Positions 1 to 13,208 of a stretch of 64,000 nt of DNA are shown here, piece after piece; within the stretch, counting starts at the first letter, position 1; each line of letters opens with the position of its first letter. This DNA is from Amoebidium appalachense (Eukaryota; Ichthyosporea), in assembly GCA_963693365.1 (NCBI GenBank), contig CAVNZM010000001.1:3162001-3226000 (forward strand), in the 5' to 3' direction. A model generated the notes under the pieces. The model was not told the DNA's origin, ran no database searches, and was given only the letters and a program-made list of their open reading frames with translations. A program made the translations under genes and the position numbers.

Positions 1-113
<113 letters not shown>

Positions 114-710
114 CCGTGTGTCTGCGCGCCCGTGTGTGTGTTAGTGTGAAGGTGTGTGAGTCTATGTACGTGAGTGAGTGTGTGTGTGAGTGTGTGTGGT
201 TGGGTGGGGGGGAGGGTGGGTGTGGGTGTGCTTGCACGCGTGTGTGCACACGGGCTATAGGAAAGATGTATGCGTGTGTGTGTGGGAGGGCGGGAAGGGG
301 GCTGGGGAGGAGGAGGCAGGGAAGGGAGCGGTCCTTGTGTCAAGAGGGAGGTGTCCGTTTGCCTAGCTTACACTCTTCAGGGGGCGGGGAAGATCTTGTG
401 CGTGGGGCTGGATGGGGACGTCGCCTTTACCTTGGTGTAATGTTTAGTTTCGTAACATCTTCACCTGTTTCTTGTTCATGTACATCTCTGATTGTGTTCG
501 TCAACATGCTATTTCTTGAACATGTAGTCCACGTTTGCTTCTTACTCCCCCCCCCCCCCCTCCCCCCCTCCCCACCCGCCACCCCCAACCTCCCTTTCCC
601 TCCCTCCCTCCCTCCCTTCGTTACCTCCTTCCCCCGGGGCCCCCCTCCTTCTTTTACCTGTCCCGGCTTGCTGAACAAGTACTGCCTCATAACCAACTCA
701 CACCCTTTTT

Positions 711-741
<31 letters not shown>

Positions 742-1298
742 GAGGGGGGGAGGGGGGGGGGGGGGGGGGAGGGGGGAGGGGGGGTGGTCTGTTTCGGCTA
801 CCCGTGTGGTGTCTTTTCCGTTTTTCCTTCCCCCTTACCCCCCCCCCCCCCCCCGGTCCCCCCCCTCTTTCCCTCCGTTTTCTCGTTCGGTCTGAACCAT
901 CTACTGTTGTTGGGTACGTGTTTTTTCCCGGTTGGCTTGAGATTGATGCAGGCTGTGTTAGTCCAAGTGTCTGGACCCCCCCCCCCCCCCCCCCTCCCCC
1001 AAAGGCACACACAATTAAGTTCGAGGTCAAACTCTTGCCCATATATCCTCCTCTTTTTTTGGCTTGTCGGGGTCTTCATTTTGCGGCAGCCACACAGGAT
1101 CATCGTTTGTTGCAAGAACCGAACCTCCTCCCCTCCTCCCCTCCTCCCCTCTACCCCTTCCTTCCCCTTCTCGCCCTATTACTCTTTAATTGTTGAACAC
1201 ACCGCGCAAGCATAAGCACATGGACATGCACACACACCCACATACCCACCCACACATCCACACCCGCACACCTACACCCACACACACACACACGTATT

Positions 1299-1408
<110 letters not shown>

Positions 1409-1698
1409 GCACGCACGTGCGCGTGCGCGCGTGCGCGCGCACGCACACACACACACACACACACACCCAAGGGCTCTGTCCCCTCCCCGCCCTCTCCACC
1501 TCCCCCCCTCCCCCCTCCCCACACACACATCCCTCTACACCTCTCCTCCACTCCTATTCTCCCCCTCTTCTCCCCCCTTTCCCACTCTTGTCAGTACTTA
1601 GTCATTACCCAAGCACTTGATGCCAAAAAGCCGTAAGGGGAGCATTCAAACTGAGAAGCAACAGGATGACATTTCTTCCAATTTTTTCCTTGTCACAG

Positions 1699-1932
1699 GT
1701 GACATCATGGGAGGTGAAGCCCCCATACCCCAAGGCAGGAGACACCATCACAGCGTCTTTCAGTGGCACAATTACGGAGGAGATTCCAGATGGGACGATT
1801 GAGGTCAATGTGACACTTTCAGGCCTGGTGCCCATTCAGCAGAATTTTTCACTGCATGAAGTCGTGGACCTGCAGAAGCAGTTGCCCTTGAAACCTGGCC
1901 CGTTTTCACTGTCGGAGACAGGTGGGATAGAT

Positions 1933-1986
<54 letters not shown>

Positions 1987-2144
1987 GGGGGGGAGGGGGG
2001 GGGAGGAAGGAGGGGAGGAAGGGGAGGGGGGAGGGGAGGAGGGATGTGGATGCGTGAGTGGTGGTGATGGTGTTGTGTGTCTGTGTGCGTGTGTTAACCT
2101 GTGTGTGTTTTCCAAGACATGTGCATTGTTATGGATTTGCCGTG

Positions 2145-2213
<69 letters not shown>

Positions 2214-2556
2214 TATATCAAATAACACCTCTTTTCCCTCTTGGTGTGTGGTTTTGATTTTTTTTTTTTGGTTTCTGATGTGTTCGTAATGTAGGGGTAG
2301 GAAAGCGGAAATGGCGTGGGTGCGTGTGTGTGCGTGTGCATGTGTGTGGTGGGTAGTGGGTGGGTGGGTGGTTGTGTGTGTCCGCGCGGGGGGGGGGGGG
2401 GGGGGGGGGGGAGGGGGGGGTTGAGGGGGGAGGGGGGAGAGAGGATGATATTTGCTGAGTGGCAACACATTAGAAGATTTGCGGTGTGAAAGTTCCTTTC
2501 TCTGTTGGGCACTCTGCTTTGCAACTTTCACGGAAACTTACACACACCCGAAAATC

Positions 2557-2608
<52 letters not shown>

Positions 2609-2896
2609 TTCCCCGGGGAGGGGTTCGGGTGTCTGGGCGTGCCGCGTTCTGTTTCCCCTTTACTCTCCCTTATTGGAGTTTCTTAGTAGTTTGGAGTGTG
2701 GGAGGACTGTGGGTTGAAGGGGGAGTGCCAGCAGGCGGTGTGTTTTTGTGTGTGTGTGTGTTTTTTTGTGGTGGGGGGGGGAGGGAGGGGGGAGGTGGGG
2801 GGGAAGGGGGGAGGGGAGAAGGATTAGAGGGCGGACGTGGCTCGAGTGTAGCGGTTTAGCAACCGGCACATTGGATCATCGGCTGTTCTTCTCTGT

Positions 2897-2956
<60 letters not shown>

Positions 2957-3025
2957 GATCCCCTTCCCTTTCTTTCCTTTCTTTCGTTCAATGATTTCAT
3001 TTTTCTTTGTCAAGTTTTTTTGTGG

Positions 3026-3102
<77 letters not shown>

Positions 3103-3348
3103 ATAGGGGAAAGGAAGGGGGCGTGGGGGCGGGCAGTGGTTTAGGTGCATGAAGTTGTGAGTTTGTTGTTTGATCATTTTTGTGTTATTTGAATGGCCTC
3201 TCCAGTGCAAGCACACTGACCATTCTGATTGGCCGCAGTGACGCTGCCGGATTTCCTTTTTGGGCAGGTGCAGGGGGACATCCACCTCTACGCCACAAAT
3301 GGAAAGCAGATTGCCTGCCTTAATGTCGACCTCGACCTCGGCGAATAG
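1699..3348 (+). CDS. ML-domain lipid-binding protein (NPC2 / PG-PI transfer protein-like), 3' exons
   Basis: Two exons are visible: 1699-1921, entered in phase 0 after a TTGTCACAG acceptor and ending in phase 1, and 3239-3348, after GGCCGCAG and ending in TAG. Joined they give 110 residues. The first begins VTSWEVKPPYPKAGDTIT and contains GTIEVNVTLSGL. The second contains GDIHLYATNGKQIACLNVDL, the typical last strands of an ML domain with its conserved late cysteine. Known of the family: small secreted or lysosomal beta-sandwich proteins that bind sterols or phospholipids. The N-terminal exon (signal peptide and first cysteines) is missing or upstream, so the gene is partial here. The 1.3-kb intron holds a T32G28 tract, a (TG)n array, two C-runs of about 50 and a (TG)nG(n) tract. 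Family assignment is good; the exact ligand is unknown. Confidence 0.85.
1934..1993 (+). repeat. T(32)G(28) homopolymer junction
   Basis: A pure T-run passes directly into a pure G-run 12 nt downstream of the ML exon donor. It is the clearest of many T(n)G(n) junctions in the window. Confidence 0.95.
2146..2212. repeat. (TG)n microsatellite in the ML-gene intron
   Basis: Uninterrupted TG array of about 33 units within the intron 1922-3238. Confidence 0.95.
2559..2608. repeat. C(50) homopolymer
   Basis: Uninterrupted C-run in the ML-gene intron. A second C-rich run lies at about 2898-2954, with a single T inside. Confidence 0.95.
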
Positions 3349-3807
3349 AAGGTTCCATGTGAGAAGTATAGCGGTGGATTCTATTTTTGGATCGTGTGGC
3401 GGTATTGAAAAAAAACCAAGATGTAAGAAACAATACGTGTATTGTGAATATAGGTACTCACCTAAATTATATATGCTTAGATGCCCCCCGGGGGAGGAGG
3501 GAATGAGAGGGTGGGTGAGGGTGGGAAATTGAGGGAAGGGGGTGAGGGGGAGGGAGTGGGCAGGCAGGGAGGGATGCATATGTACACATTACGATGATAC
3601 ATGTAAAGTTGTTGATAATCAGGAGGGGGAGGGGGAGGGGGAGGAGGGGAGGGGGGGGGGGGGTTTCTGGAGAATAGAATCTGTGAAGTATCGGCGGTGA
3701 GAAGGAATAGGAAATCTAGCTTAGCGGTGGGGGTTTGCAGTTAATTTTCAAAATGCGTTGGAATTAGATTTTCCCATGTATATGTCGACAGTACTGCCCA
3801 TATGCGG

Positions 3808-3813
3808 AATAAA
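3808..3813 (+). promoter_or_regulatory. Possible poly(A) signal AATAAA of the ML-domain gene
   Basis: The canonical hexamer lies 460 nt after the stop codon and just before the MITE. The match is by sequence only. Confidence 0.3.
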
Positions 3814-3856
3814 CAAATGCTGGCCCAGTTGATTTTTTGGTGCCCATGTGCATGTA

Positions 3857-3872
3857 CAGTCACCGCTCGATA

Positions 3873-3911
<39 letters not shown>

Positions 3912-4324
3912 TTACACCCCGGGGGGGCGTTTTATCGTGGGGGAACGCTATATAGTGAGTCCTGAGAACCCCATTTTTTTGTTTTTTCCCCCATCACCCC
4001 GCCTACACCAAAAAAAGCCTACACAGCCCCACACAGCTCCCAACAACCACAACCACCACCACAACCACAGCCCCGGAGCCTATCGAAAACAACCATCCTA
4101 GGGGTATCCCTGATGAGGGGGGCGCTATATCGCATCGCTTTTTCTTATGGGTTCATATGATAGCGTTCCATCCGCTGGGGGCGTTATACGCTATATCGTG
4201 GGGGCGCTATATAGGGTGCCCCCTAAGTATAGATTCAACATTGGAGTCGATTGGTGACATCGCGGGGGGACGCTATATTGATTGGAGCGCTGTATGTTGG
4301 AGGCGCTATATCGCGCGGTGACTG
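3857..4324. mobile_element. Non-autonomous MITE with CAGTCACCGC terminal inverted repeats and TA target duplication
   Basis: The left end reads TA-CAGTCACCGCTCGATATA and the right end is the near-perfect complement (TATATCGCGCGGTGACTG-TA). This gives terminal inverted repeats of about 18 bp flanked by TA on both sides, the hallmark of Tc1/mariner superfamily insertion. The interior has no transposase frame. It carries repeated GGGGGCGCTATAT-like motifs in both orientations (about 3925-3955, 4118-4133, 4178-4215, 4262-4320) and a C35 run next to the left end. The superfamily is inferred from the TA duplication and the CAGT ends; the transposase source is unknown. Confidence 0.85.
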
Positions 4325-5310
4325 TACTTTTAGACTATCATAATACCGTGATGCGATTTCTGAGCTCCAATATATCCCTCTGTTGACGTCTATGTAGGGC
4401 ACGTGCACTTAGATGCGCGAATCTATAATTTGTACCTCGTGACTGTGTGTGGCTGGATGGGTGGGTGGCCGGCCCTAGTGGTGGTGGGTGGGCGGGTGAG
4501 TGTGTGTATGCACTTTTTTTTTTTTGGGGGGGGGGGGGGGGCTGCTGTCAGGGGTACCCTCGAGGGGTGGCCAGCCAAGTGTGACCTAGGTGCCGACACC
4601 AACAACCCTCCACTGGGTTTTATTATGAACTGCACAGACACACACTGATCGCTTTTTGCAGCGGGTTTATTTGCAGTGCATATTTGCATGCTTGCCCTAA
4701 GCTGATGAGCTCTGGGGTACGAATATATCCTGAATACGATAGAAATATCTAGTCCTTTTAATTTAAGAGCCCTAATGCAAATAATCCAAGCACACTTTTT
4801 GCTATAGCTGTAATATCAGCGTCGTGACATAAACAACAATCAACTCACACTGTTGCGCACTTTTGTCTTTACCAATTCCTGAAACCTCTCTGTCAATTCT
4901 AAGTATAGACAACAATGCAACGAAACGAAACCATAGCTATAAAAAGGAAAACGAGAGAAAATGAAGGCAGGAAAGGTCATCAAAGTCTAGAAAGAGCCCA
5001 GAAAAGGCTGATGTAGGGGGGTAATAAAGTCTCGTATATCTAGAACGGCAGACTGTTACAACAGGGGACCCCAAAACACTTGGTCGATAATGGAAAGAGC
5101 GAACCAATTTAGACAACGTCTAGCTAAAGAAAAGCCTTCTAAGACAATCCTCGTAAAAAAATAGGCGAACTTGAATCTCATGCACCACCTAAGCTAACGT
5201 CTAAAACCGACCACACAATCCAAACTGCTCATCACCAATCCCACTGACATCAAATCCATGCGTGGGGAGGAGCAATGCCTATATATGTAGGTGTGCGCGC
5301 GTGTTTGCCA

Positions 5311-5343
<33 letters not shown>

Positions 5344-5410
5344 TTCTCCCTCCCCAAAAAGAGAACAACCACGGGTTTTCACTGGCACAGCGTCCACATG
5401 AGACAACGCC

Positions 5411-6026
5411 TCACATTCTGCGCTCTTCGTACATCACCGTTGCTGGCTTACTGTAGTCGTTGCTCAGTTCATAGCCAGTACCTGTGTAGGGGCCAAAAAA
5501 AAAAAAAAAAAAAAAAAAAAGTAGGAAAGAAAAGTGTGTGCTTGTGTGTGTGTGTGTGTGTGTGGTGAGTGTGTGAATGCGTGAGTGTGTGCAAGACACC
5601 GGAAGCAAACACAAATTCAGCACATACAGCCACGCACCAAGGCACATATGGCCATGCAAACATGGACATGCCCACACCCACCCACCCACACCCACACGCA
5701 CAGGCACACCACACAGACACCACCCTCCCACCCACACACGCATTGCAATCACGAGCATGGACGGGCACCTACACCACAACCCCTTCAGCTAAATCTTAGG
5801 GACCGCAGCCATCTATGGGTGTAAAATAAGAGAGCAAAGCGCAAGGGATGACGAGATAATGCTCGTGATTTCCGTGCAACCGTGCAGCTAGTTGAATGTA
5901 GCTAACATGTGCATAAGTCTGAGGGAGAGAACAGACAGGCAGAATGGGTGCGTGTGCATGTTAAGTGAGAGAGAGAAAAAAAGAGAGAGAGAGAGAGAGG
6001 GGAGGGGGGGGGGGGGGGGGGGGAGG

Positions 6027-6065
<39 letters not shown>

Positions 6066-6090
6066 GGAGAGGGGGGGGGGGGGGGGGGGG

Positions 6091-6133
<43 letters not shown>

Positions 6134-6137
6134 GGGG

Positions 6138-6192
<55 letters not shown>

Positions 6193-6700
6193 GAGAGAGA
6201 GAGAGAGAGTGAGAGAGAGAGATAAAGAGAGAGAATGAGAGAGTGGGAGACAATACAAGGCAGAGAGATAGTGTGTACCTTCGTGGATGAGAATTGTTCT
6301 TCTGTGGGGCACCAGGGCAGAAGGTCTGTCGCCAATCTTCACTCTCACCTGCCCACCAACCACTACCAGCGTCTGTGCAGCAAAAAGCTAATGTCAGTGG
6401 CAGGCACTGCAATACGTGCCAAGGTTGTTGCTTAAGAAACCCCAAGTACGATCAAAAAGGGGCATCCCCAAGTCAAAACGATCGGGAAAGGCGTCAAATA
6501 CCCCGGATTTTGCCTCGATCCCGATTAAAAATGTCCGGCCCACCCAATTTGTGGCCAGTGGGGAGGCATTTTGTGCACCAATGTGCCGCATCTTCATGCA
6601 AAGAAGATGCAAGGAAAGAAAAATGAAGAAAAGGAGAAGGCAAGCGGGGAAAAGGGGGGCCGGAAAGGGGGGGGGGGGGGGGGGGGGGGGGGAGAGAGAC

Positions 6701-6766
<66 letters not shown>

Positions 6767-7102
6767 AGGAAAGAAGGAAGACGGGAAAAAGAAACAAACT
6801 AAAGGCAAATGGTTGTTAGAAATACACTTTGAAAACAGAACGAAGCACGGGTACTTGATGGCGGGAAATAAGGGGGAGGAAGGGGCGGGATATCTGCCGA
6901 CTTTTCTTTTTTTTTTTTTTTTTTTGGGGGGGGGGGGGGGGGAGGGGGGCTGACCAGGAATTTCCTTGGCTTGCACGTCTCCTTCATTGTTGCGTGGGGG
7001 GGTATGGTCCAAAGACCGGTGGATGACGTGTCAGTGCTCGACACGAGCGTCTCCTCGATCCCATCCTCACGGTGCATAATCTCCATCTCATCCCCAACAA
7101 GC

Positions 7103-7178
<76 letters not shown>

Positions 7179-8065
7179 GTGCGTGCTTGCGTGCGCGCAC
7201 ACCCGTGTGTGCCCATTTGTGCGTGCGGGCATGTCATTGATGTGTCAGTCGTACGTCATCGAGTTCTCACTCCTACACATAATGCCGTCCACCCCTCTCA
7301 ACAAAAGGCCATCGAAACCAATTTGATACACACCAATAATCGTCTGATGTCGACATTCCACGGTGCACTGTCAATATAAATCAATATTATGAATATAGAG
7401 AGCGTCACGATTGGCTATGCCTAAATCTGATAAGAGGTCCTGTTTAGAAGAGACGGGTTTGAAATATAAGGGAACCCTAGAAAAACGCCCATATAGACGT
7501 TAGCACAGACACTAGAAGAGGAGGGAAAGCACAGACAGGCAGGGCAAGATTGAGCACAAAGAAAGAAGGGCAGGAGTGGATGTATACCTTTGACCGAGCG
7601 CGCACGCGCGTGTGTCTGGGTGTACCCCGTGTACATGTGTACATGTGTGCATTTGTGTGTGCGTGCGTGCGTGTGTGTGCACGTAAACACACTTGCAGGG
7701 GAATGCAACAATCAGGCAAAAAAAAAAAAACCATGGAGAACGGAGCAAAAGCAGGGTGTTTTAGGCACCTTCTTCGACCAGCTTAGCCAGGTTGTCCTCT
7801 TTCTTTGCCTTGTTGGGCACCCTTGACTCGATGAAGAAGAAGCTGGGATCATCTGCGTCCTTGCTTGTGGCCTTTTGGCTACGTGGCCGCTCTTCGGTAT
7901 CTTTGGGCCTGTGCCTGTGCCTGAGGGCTGACCTCTGTGTATGTGTGCGTGTACGTGTGGGTGCAGATGTAGGTGTATGTACATGTCGGGTATGGGAGAT
8001 TTTGTATGTGTATGCATACCTTTGCGTGTGTGTGCTCGTGTGTATGAGCGTGTATATAATGAGGG

Positions 8066-8105
<40 letters not shown>

Positions 8106-8294
8106 AGTCATTGTGTGCAAGTGATTGAGGGAGCTTACACTTTCAGATGTGAAGCCTTGCCACCAACCATGTATATGCACATGCAACTTGTTATGTTTGC
8201 TTGCTGCATGCACATGCCTGTGCTGCAGTATGTGTTGCCCAACTCGATCTGTCCTCAACTTTTCTTTTCTTCCTCTTTCCTCTTTTCTTCTCCT

Positions 8295-8327
<33 letters not shown>

Positions 8328-8655
8328 TCCCTTCCCTCTCCCCCCCCCCCCCCTCTTTCTCTGTGACCGAACGCTCCTTCATAATAATCGGTAGCCAATA
8401 CCGTTGTGAGCAATCTTATCATGGAATTATATAGGAAACACCCGAGAGAAACTCACTATGTGGCAAATATTGTGAACACCATGGAGAGGGGGAGAAGGGG
8501 GGGCGAGTGGGTGGATGGGTGGGGGTTTTTTTTTTTTTGGGGGGGGGGGGGGGGGGTAACCCACCTCTACAGCCAAAAGCTTTGCCGCTTTCACATCAGG
8601 AGTGGAATCTGGGCCCGGGGGTGGCGCTTTTCTTTTTACCTCCTCGATTGAGAAC

Positions 8656-8700
<45 letters not shown>

Positions 8701-8751
8701 ACGCGCACGCGCACGTGTATGCATGCATGCATGCATGCATGTATGTATGTA

Positions 8752-8833
<82 letters not shown>

Positions 8834-9000
8834 GTGAGTGAGTGTGCCCATGTGTATGGCGCATGCGCAAGTGAGCGGGTCGAGGATATTATGTGTGTCC
8901 GTGTGTGCGCGATGGGAACAGTGATGGTGGTAGTTGGACGAACATAGAGAGGGAGATTGGTGTGTGTGTGTGTGCGTGTGTGTGTGTGTGTGTGTGTGCG

Positions 9001-9041
<41 letters not shown>

Positions 9042-9448
9042 AAGCAAAAAGATCATGAGGTGCTTGATGAAACGCAGGTATTTTGCAGCCCAATTGAATG
9101 ATGCAGAATGAAGCACAAAGAACAACACGGTACTGTGTCTGGAAAAAATTACAATGACAAAGTAACAGGGCGAGTGCAGGGTCTATCGAGTTTCTCAACA
9201 CATTCTCTTAATGAACGCGATCTAACAAAGACACCCCAAATAATTGCCTAACTGGTGCAGCCTTTTTGGACTCTCGTTTATTCTTTCCTTCTTTTTCCCC
9301 CCCTGCGCTTTACTTTCCTGTCTCCATTCGGTTTCTTCGAAGAACTTCGGTTCACATCTGTTTCCTTCTCTTCCTTTCCTTCCTGTCTTTCTTTCTTTCT
9401 TCTCTCCCTTCCCCCCTCCCCCTCTTCTTGTGGTAGTTGTTGGTGTTG

Positions 9449-9512
<64 letters not shown>

Positions 9513-9535
9513 AGAGAGAGAGTTTTTTTTTTTTT

Positions 9536-9566
<31 letters not shown>

Positions 9567-10039
9567 GGGGGGGTATACCTCCAAAGTCCCCATTAACCTT
9601 GTACACGAGTGTTTCCCCAGCCCAGTATTGGAGTGGGGCCACACGAGTGCGCCCACTCCTTCTCAACCCATCATGACCTGTAAAGATAAGCCATTCAGCA
9701 AAAAGAAAAACAAAAAAAAAGGAAGGTGGCAGCAGCAACAATAACAAAAGCATAGAAAGGGCCAACAAACATAACACGGCCAAAGGGGAAAAGAAAAGGG
9801 AAGACCTGCTTCACACGCACGAAAAACCACGCGAGGTACGTGCATGTAGATGCTGGTCACCGGTGGTAGACAAGGGGCACATAGTGCATTTCACAAACAT
9901 CACAACTACGAGCCTGGTGATTGTACATAGAGCATTTGCCGGGCTAAGGCCCGGGGGCAGCAGAGGGGAGGGGGGGTTGGGAGGCACACGAAAACACACA
10001 CAACGAAGCACACACACGGAAACACGGAAAAGCATGCAT

Positions 10040-10096
<57 letters not shown>

Positions 10097-13000
10097 GGCA
10101 TGTTCCTGAGGGTCGTGCTCATCCCCATCCGCCTCAGCCAACCGGGCCTTCTTCTTGGGGGGTTTTTTCGCACCCTCATCCTTTTTCTTTTGCGCCGCAG
10201 GGGGGTTCTTTCCCTTTGGACCCTGTGCTGCTACCTTCTGCCTACCCCTCTTGCCCGGTGCCGGCCCCTCTTGCTCCGAGTTTTCCCTCAAGTCACCCCC
10301 CTCGTCGCTCTCATTTCCATCCGCAAAATTCAAATGAACCCCCCTCACATCCTCTTCTCTGTCTTCAAATCCCCCCTCCTCTTCCTCTTCGTCTTTATCT
10401 TTGGCTCCTGAACCTCTGAGAGGTCTAGTGACGGGATAAGGAGCTTTGAAAGCGGTTGATTGGTGGGGTGGCCGCCCACTCCTCCCTCCGCTTGAAAGGG
10501 CCGGCGAATTTTCAATGCGGGTGATAGATGGGGTGGATGTCTGACGCTGGGCGGATCGAGGGGCCTCTGTGGTGGGAGGGAATCATAGTAGTGTGAGCAA
10601 AGTGGTGGGGTTTTTTAAACGAAAATGCGTGTAAACAGATGGACACACACGAATGCACGAACTCGTATCTCATCTGTGCTTGTGTGCTTATGCGTGTGTG
10701 CGTGTGTGCGTGTGTGTGTGCCCCTCACCACCCTCTCCTCCCCAATCCACCCCGAAGTGTTAGGTTTCCCTGTCCCACATATTTCCCTCTCCTCCACTAC
10801 CAAAGCTCTATTCCAAGCCTGCTCCTTAAATGCATGTACATTCTGATCAGGGTGAGAGAGAGAGAGAGATTTCCATTGGAAATCAGAATACAATAGCATA
10901 CATCGAAACCAGACAGTTGGAAGCATGCAGCATTTGATATAGAAAACAAATAGGGTGAAAGTGCTGCCGAGACACAGGGGGCTTTGGGCAACATGACACG
11001 CTGCGTAATCTCCCCCAAATTTGGCCATGGAAAAAAACAACACAACAACCTCGCACGTGCACACAAACACACATACAACCACACCCACTAGCCCCCAACA
11101 TCCGCACACACATACCCTCTCTTACAACGCACATGCACACACAATCGTCCCCCCCCCCCTCCCCCTCCCCAACATAAACTACACCCCCTAACCCCCCCCC
11201 CCCCCCCCCCCCCCCCAAACACACACACAAACCACCCCCTCCCCTCCCCCCCCCACACACACCTTGAATCACTTCCTCCTGCTCCTCCTCCTCCTCCTCA
11301 CTGCTGACCCTCTGAGCGCGTCCACGTCTCCCCCTCCCTCCCCTCCCCTTCTCAGGTGTCGTTGCTTTACCGCTCACATCAAACCGTTTCAGCTTTTCCG
11401 ACGTGACTTCAGCCGCCCTATCATCCCCACTTCCTTCATTTTCCTTCTCAGAATCGCTCACACCATCGCGAGAACCCACTCCTTTACCCGAACGCTTCGA
11501 AGGAGGAGCCGTCTTCTGTTTGCCCGAGTCTTTCCCTTTACCACCCTTCTCCCCCGTTGTTTTCCTTGGTGATTTCACGCTTTTCCCTGACGACTTAGCG
11601 TTCGTTTCCCTTTCCGGTTCATCCACTTCTTCCTGGGGCTCTGCAAAAACGACATTCCCCTCCGTTTCCTCCTCCTCCTCTCCCTCCTGTGTGCTCACAT
11701 ACTTCACGGGTCGCTTACCCCTAGTTCTCCTTCCGCCTCTCTCCTTTTCCTCTTCCCTCGGCTGCTCAACCTCTTCCCTTTCTTCCTCTTCCTCTTCGTT
11801 CTTCTTCGTTCCCCTTCTACCTCTCCTCCCTCTCCCTTTCTTCTCTTCTTCTTCCTCCACCACAACCACGGTATTTTCCTTTTTCTTTTTCCCACTCGTT
11901 TTCCTCTCTTCTACGATTACCATCGTCGAATCTGCCTCATCTTCCTTCTCCTCTTCTTCCCTTCGTTCTTCAGTTTCGTTTTCCGCATCCCTACTCGCCA
12001 CCCCCCCTTTCTTTGCCACGGCTTTCGTTTTTCCTTTCACCTGTTTCCCCGCCGCCTTACCCGATCCACCACTCTTCTCTTTCCTTTTCTCCACCACTAC
12101 CTCTCTCTCTTCTTCCTCGTCTTCCTCCCTCATACTCGCCTCCCTCTCTGCACGTTTATCACTCTCGTCTACATCCGACGTTTCTTTTTCGTTTTCGTTA
12201 CGCACCGGAGTTAACGTCTTGTTTCTTTTCGGCGTAATTTTTCTCCTTACTTTCCTCGTCTGTTCACTCGTGTTTTTCGTTGCTGAACTCGGAGCAGACA
12301 CTGTTGTTTGCTCTGTTTGCTCCTCAACTCTACTTCTCTCTTCTTCTTCCTCTTCTACCTCCCCCCCGTTTCCTTTCTTCTCTATCTCTTCGCTGGTACG
12401 TGCCTTTCCCCCCGTCGACCTTCGTCCCTTCTCCTCTCCCGTCTTCCTCTTTCCCCTCTCCTCCTCCTTATCTCCCTCCGGTGCTTCTTCTTCTCCTTCT
12501 CCTTCCTCTTCCTCCTCACCCCGCCTCTTCTTCCTTCCACTTTTCTTGCCACTCTCCTTTTCTACTTCCCTTTCTTCCTCCTCCTCTTCTTCACCCCTCT
12601 TCTTCTTCCTTCCCCTCACCTCCTTCTTGCCACTCTCCTTTTCTACTTCCCTCTCCTCCTCCTCCTCCTCCTCCTGTTTCTTCTTCCTTCCCCTCACCTC
12701 CTTCTTACCACTCTCCCGTTTCTCTTCCTCCTCCTCCTCTCCCTCTCCCTCTTCCCCAACCTCCTCCTCACCCCGTTTCTTCTTCTTTCCACTCTCCCTC
12801 TCCTCCCTCTCCCCATCTTCCTCATCCCCCCCCTTTCCTTTTCTTCCCAATCTTCATTTCACTTTCTTTTTCACCCTCTCCCTCTTCCTCATCGCTCACT
12901 TTCACGTTCTCCCACAATCTCGATCGTCTTCTCATTGCCATCGATCTACGGCCCCTCTTGACCACCGCATTCTGCTCCCACTCCTCGTCTTCCTTTTCGA

Positions 13001-13170
13001 GCCGCATTGCCCATTCACGGGCCGGGTCGGCCCGTATCGTATTCGGCTGCTCGACGGCTTGGCTCTCGATCTCGCCTGCATAGGGTGGCAACACGAGATG
13101 TGAATTGAAATGAGAAATATCCCCCCCCCCCCGCAAGAAAAAAAAAAAGAAAAGAAAGAAAGAAAAAAAG

Positions 13171-13208
<38 letters not shown>

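Larger units (their letters stand above)
3349..5410. other. Intergenic region between ML-domain gene and CENP-C 3' end
   Basis: No gene was recognised. It contains a possible AATAAA poly(A) signal for the ML gene (3808-3813), a G-rich stretch (about 3625-3663), the TA-flanked MITE (3857-4324), a T11G18 junction (about 4515-4543), and about 700 bases of ordinary AT-balanced sequence (4600-5300). A C33 run sits at 5311-5343. The CENP-C gene ends at 5411 on the minus strand, so its 3' UTR lies here. Confidence 0.6.
5411..7105 (-). other. Cupin-coding exons of the CENP-C homologue
   Basis: Three exons (about 7105-6955, 6372-6279, 5481-5411) together code for the C-terminal cupin fold. The proline pair in WTIPP, the glycine in [13 protein letters not shown] and the tyrosine in GTGYELSN sit where the Mif2/CENP-C cupin keeps them. 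The 6372-6279 to 5481-5411 junction rebuilds a GGT glycine codon across phase 1. The donor at 6954 reads GTCAGC, which is GT but weak. The 5' edge of the first of these exons runs into a (CA)n tract without an AG, so the acceptor is undetermined. Confidence 0.8.

Noticed and set aside
6394-6612. Minus-strand 72-codon frame upstream of the CENP-C cupin exon 6372-6279
   Set aside because: It looks like ordinary protein but breaks the good phase-0 join between 7105-6955 and 6372-6279 and has no match to the cupin; treated as intron.
12280-13083. Plus-strand Pro/Ser/Leu-rich frames opposite the charged CENP-C exon
   Set aside because: Complement of Lys/Glu codons; expected artefact of a GA-rich coding strand.
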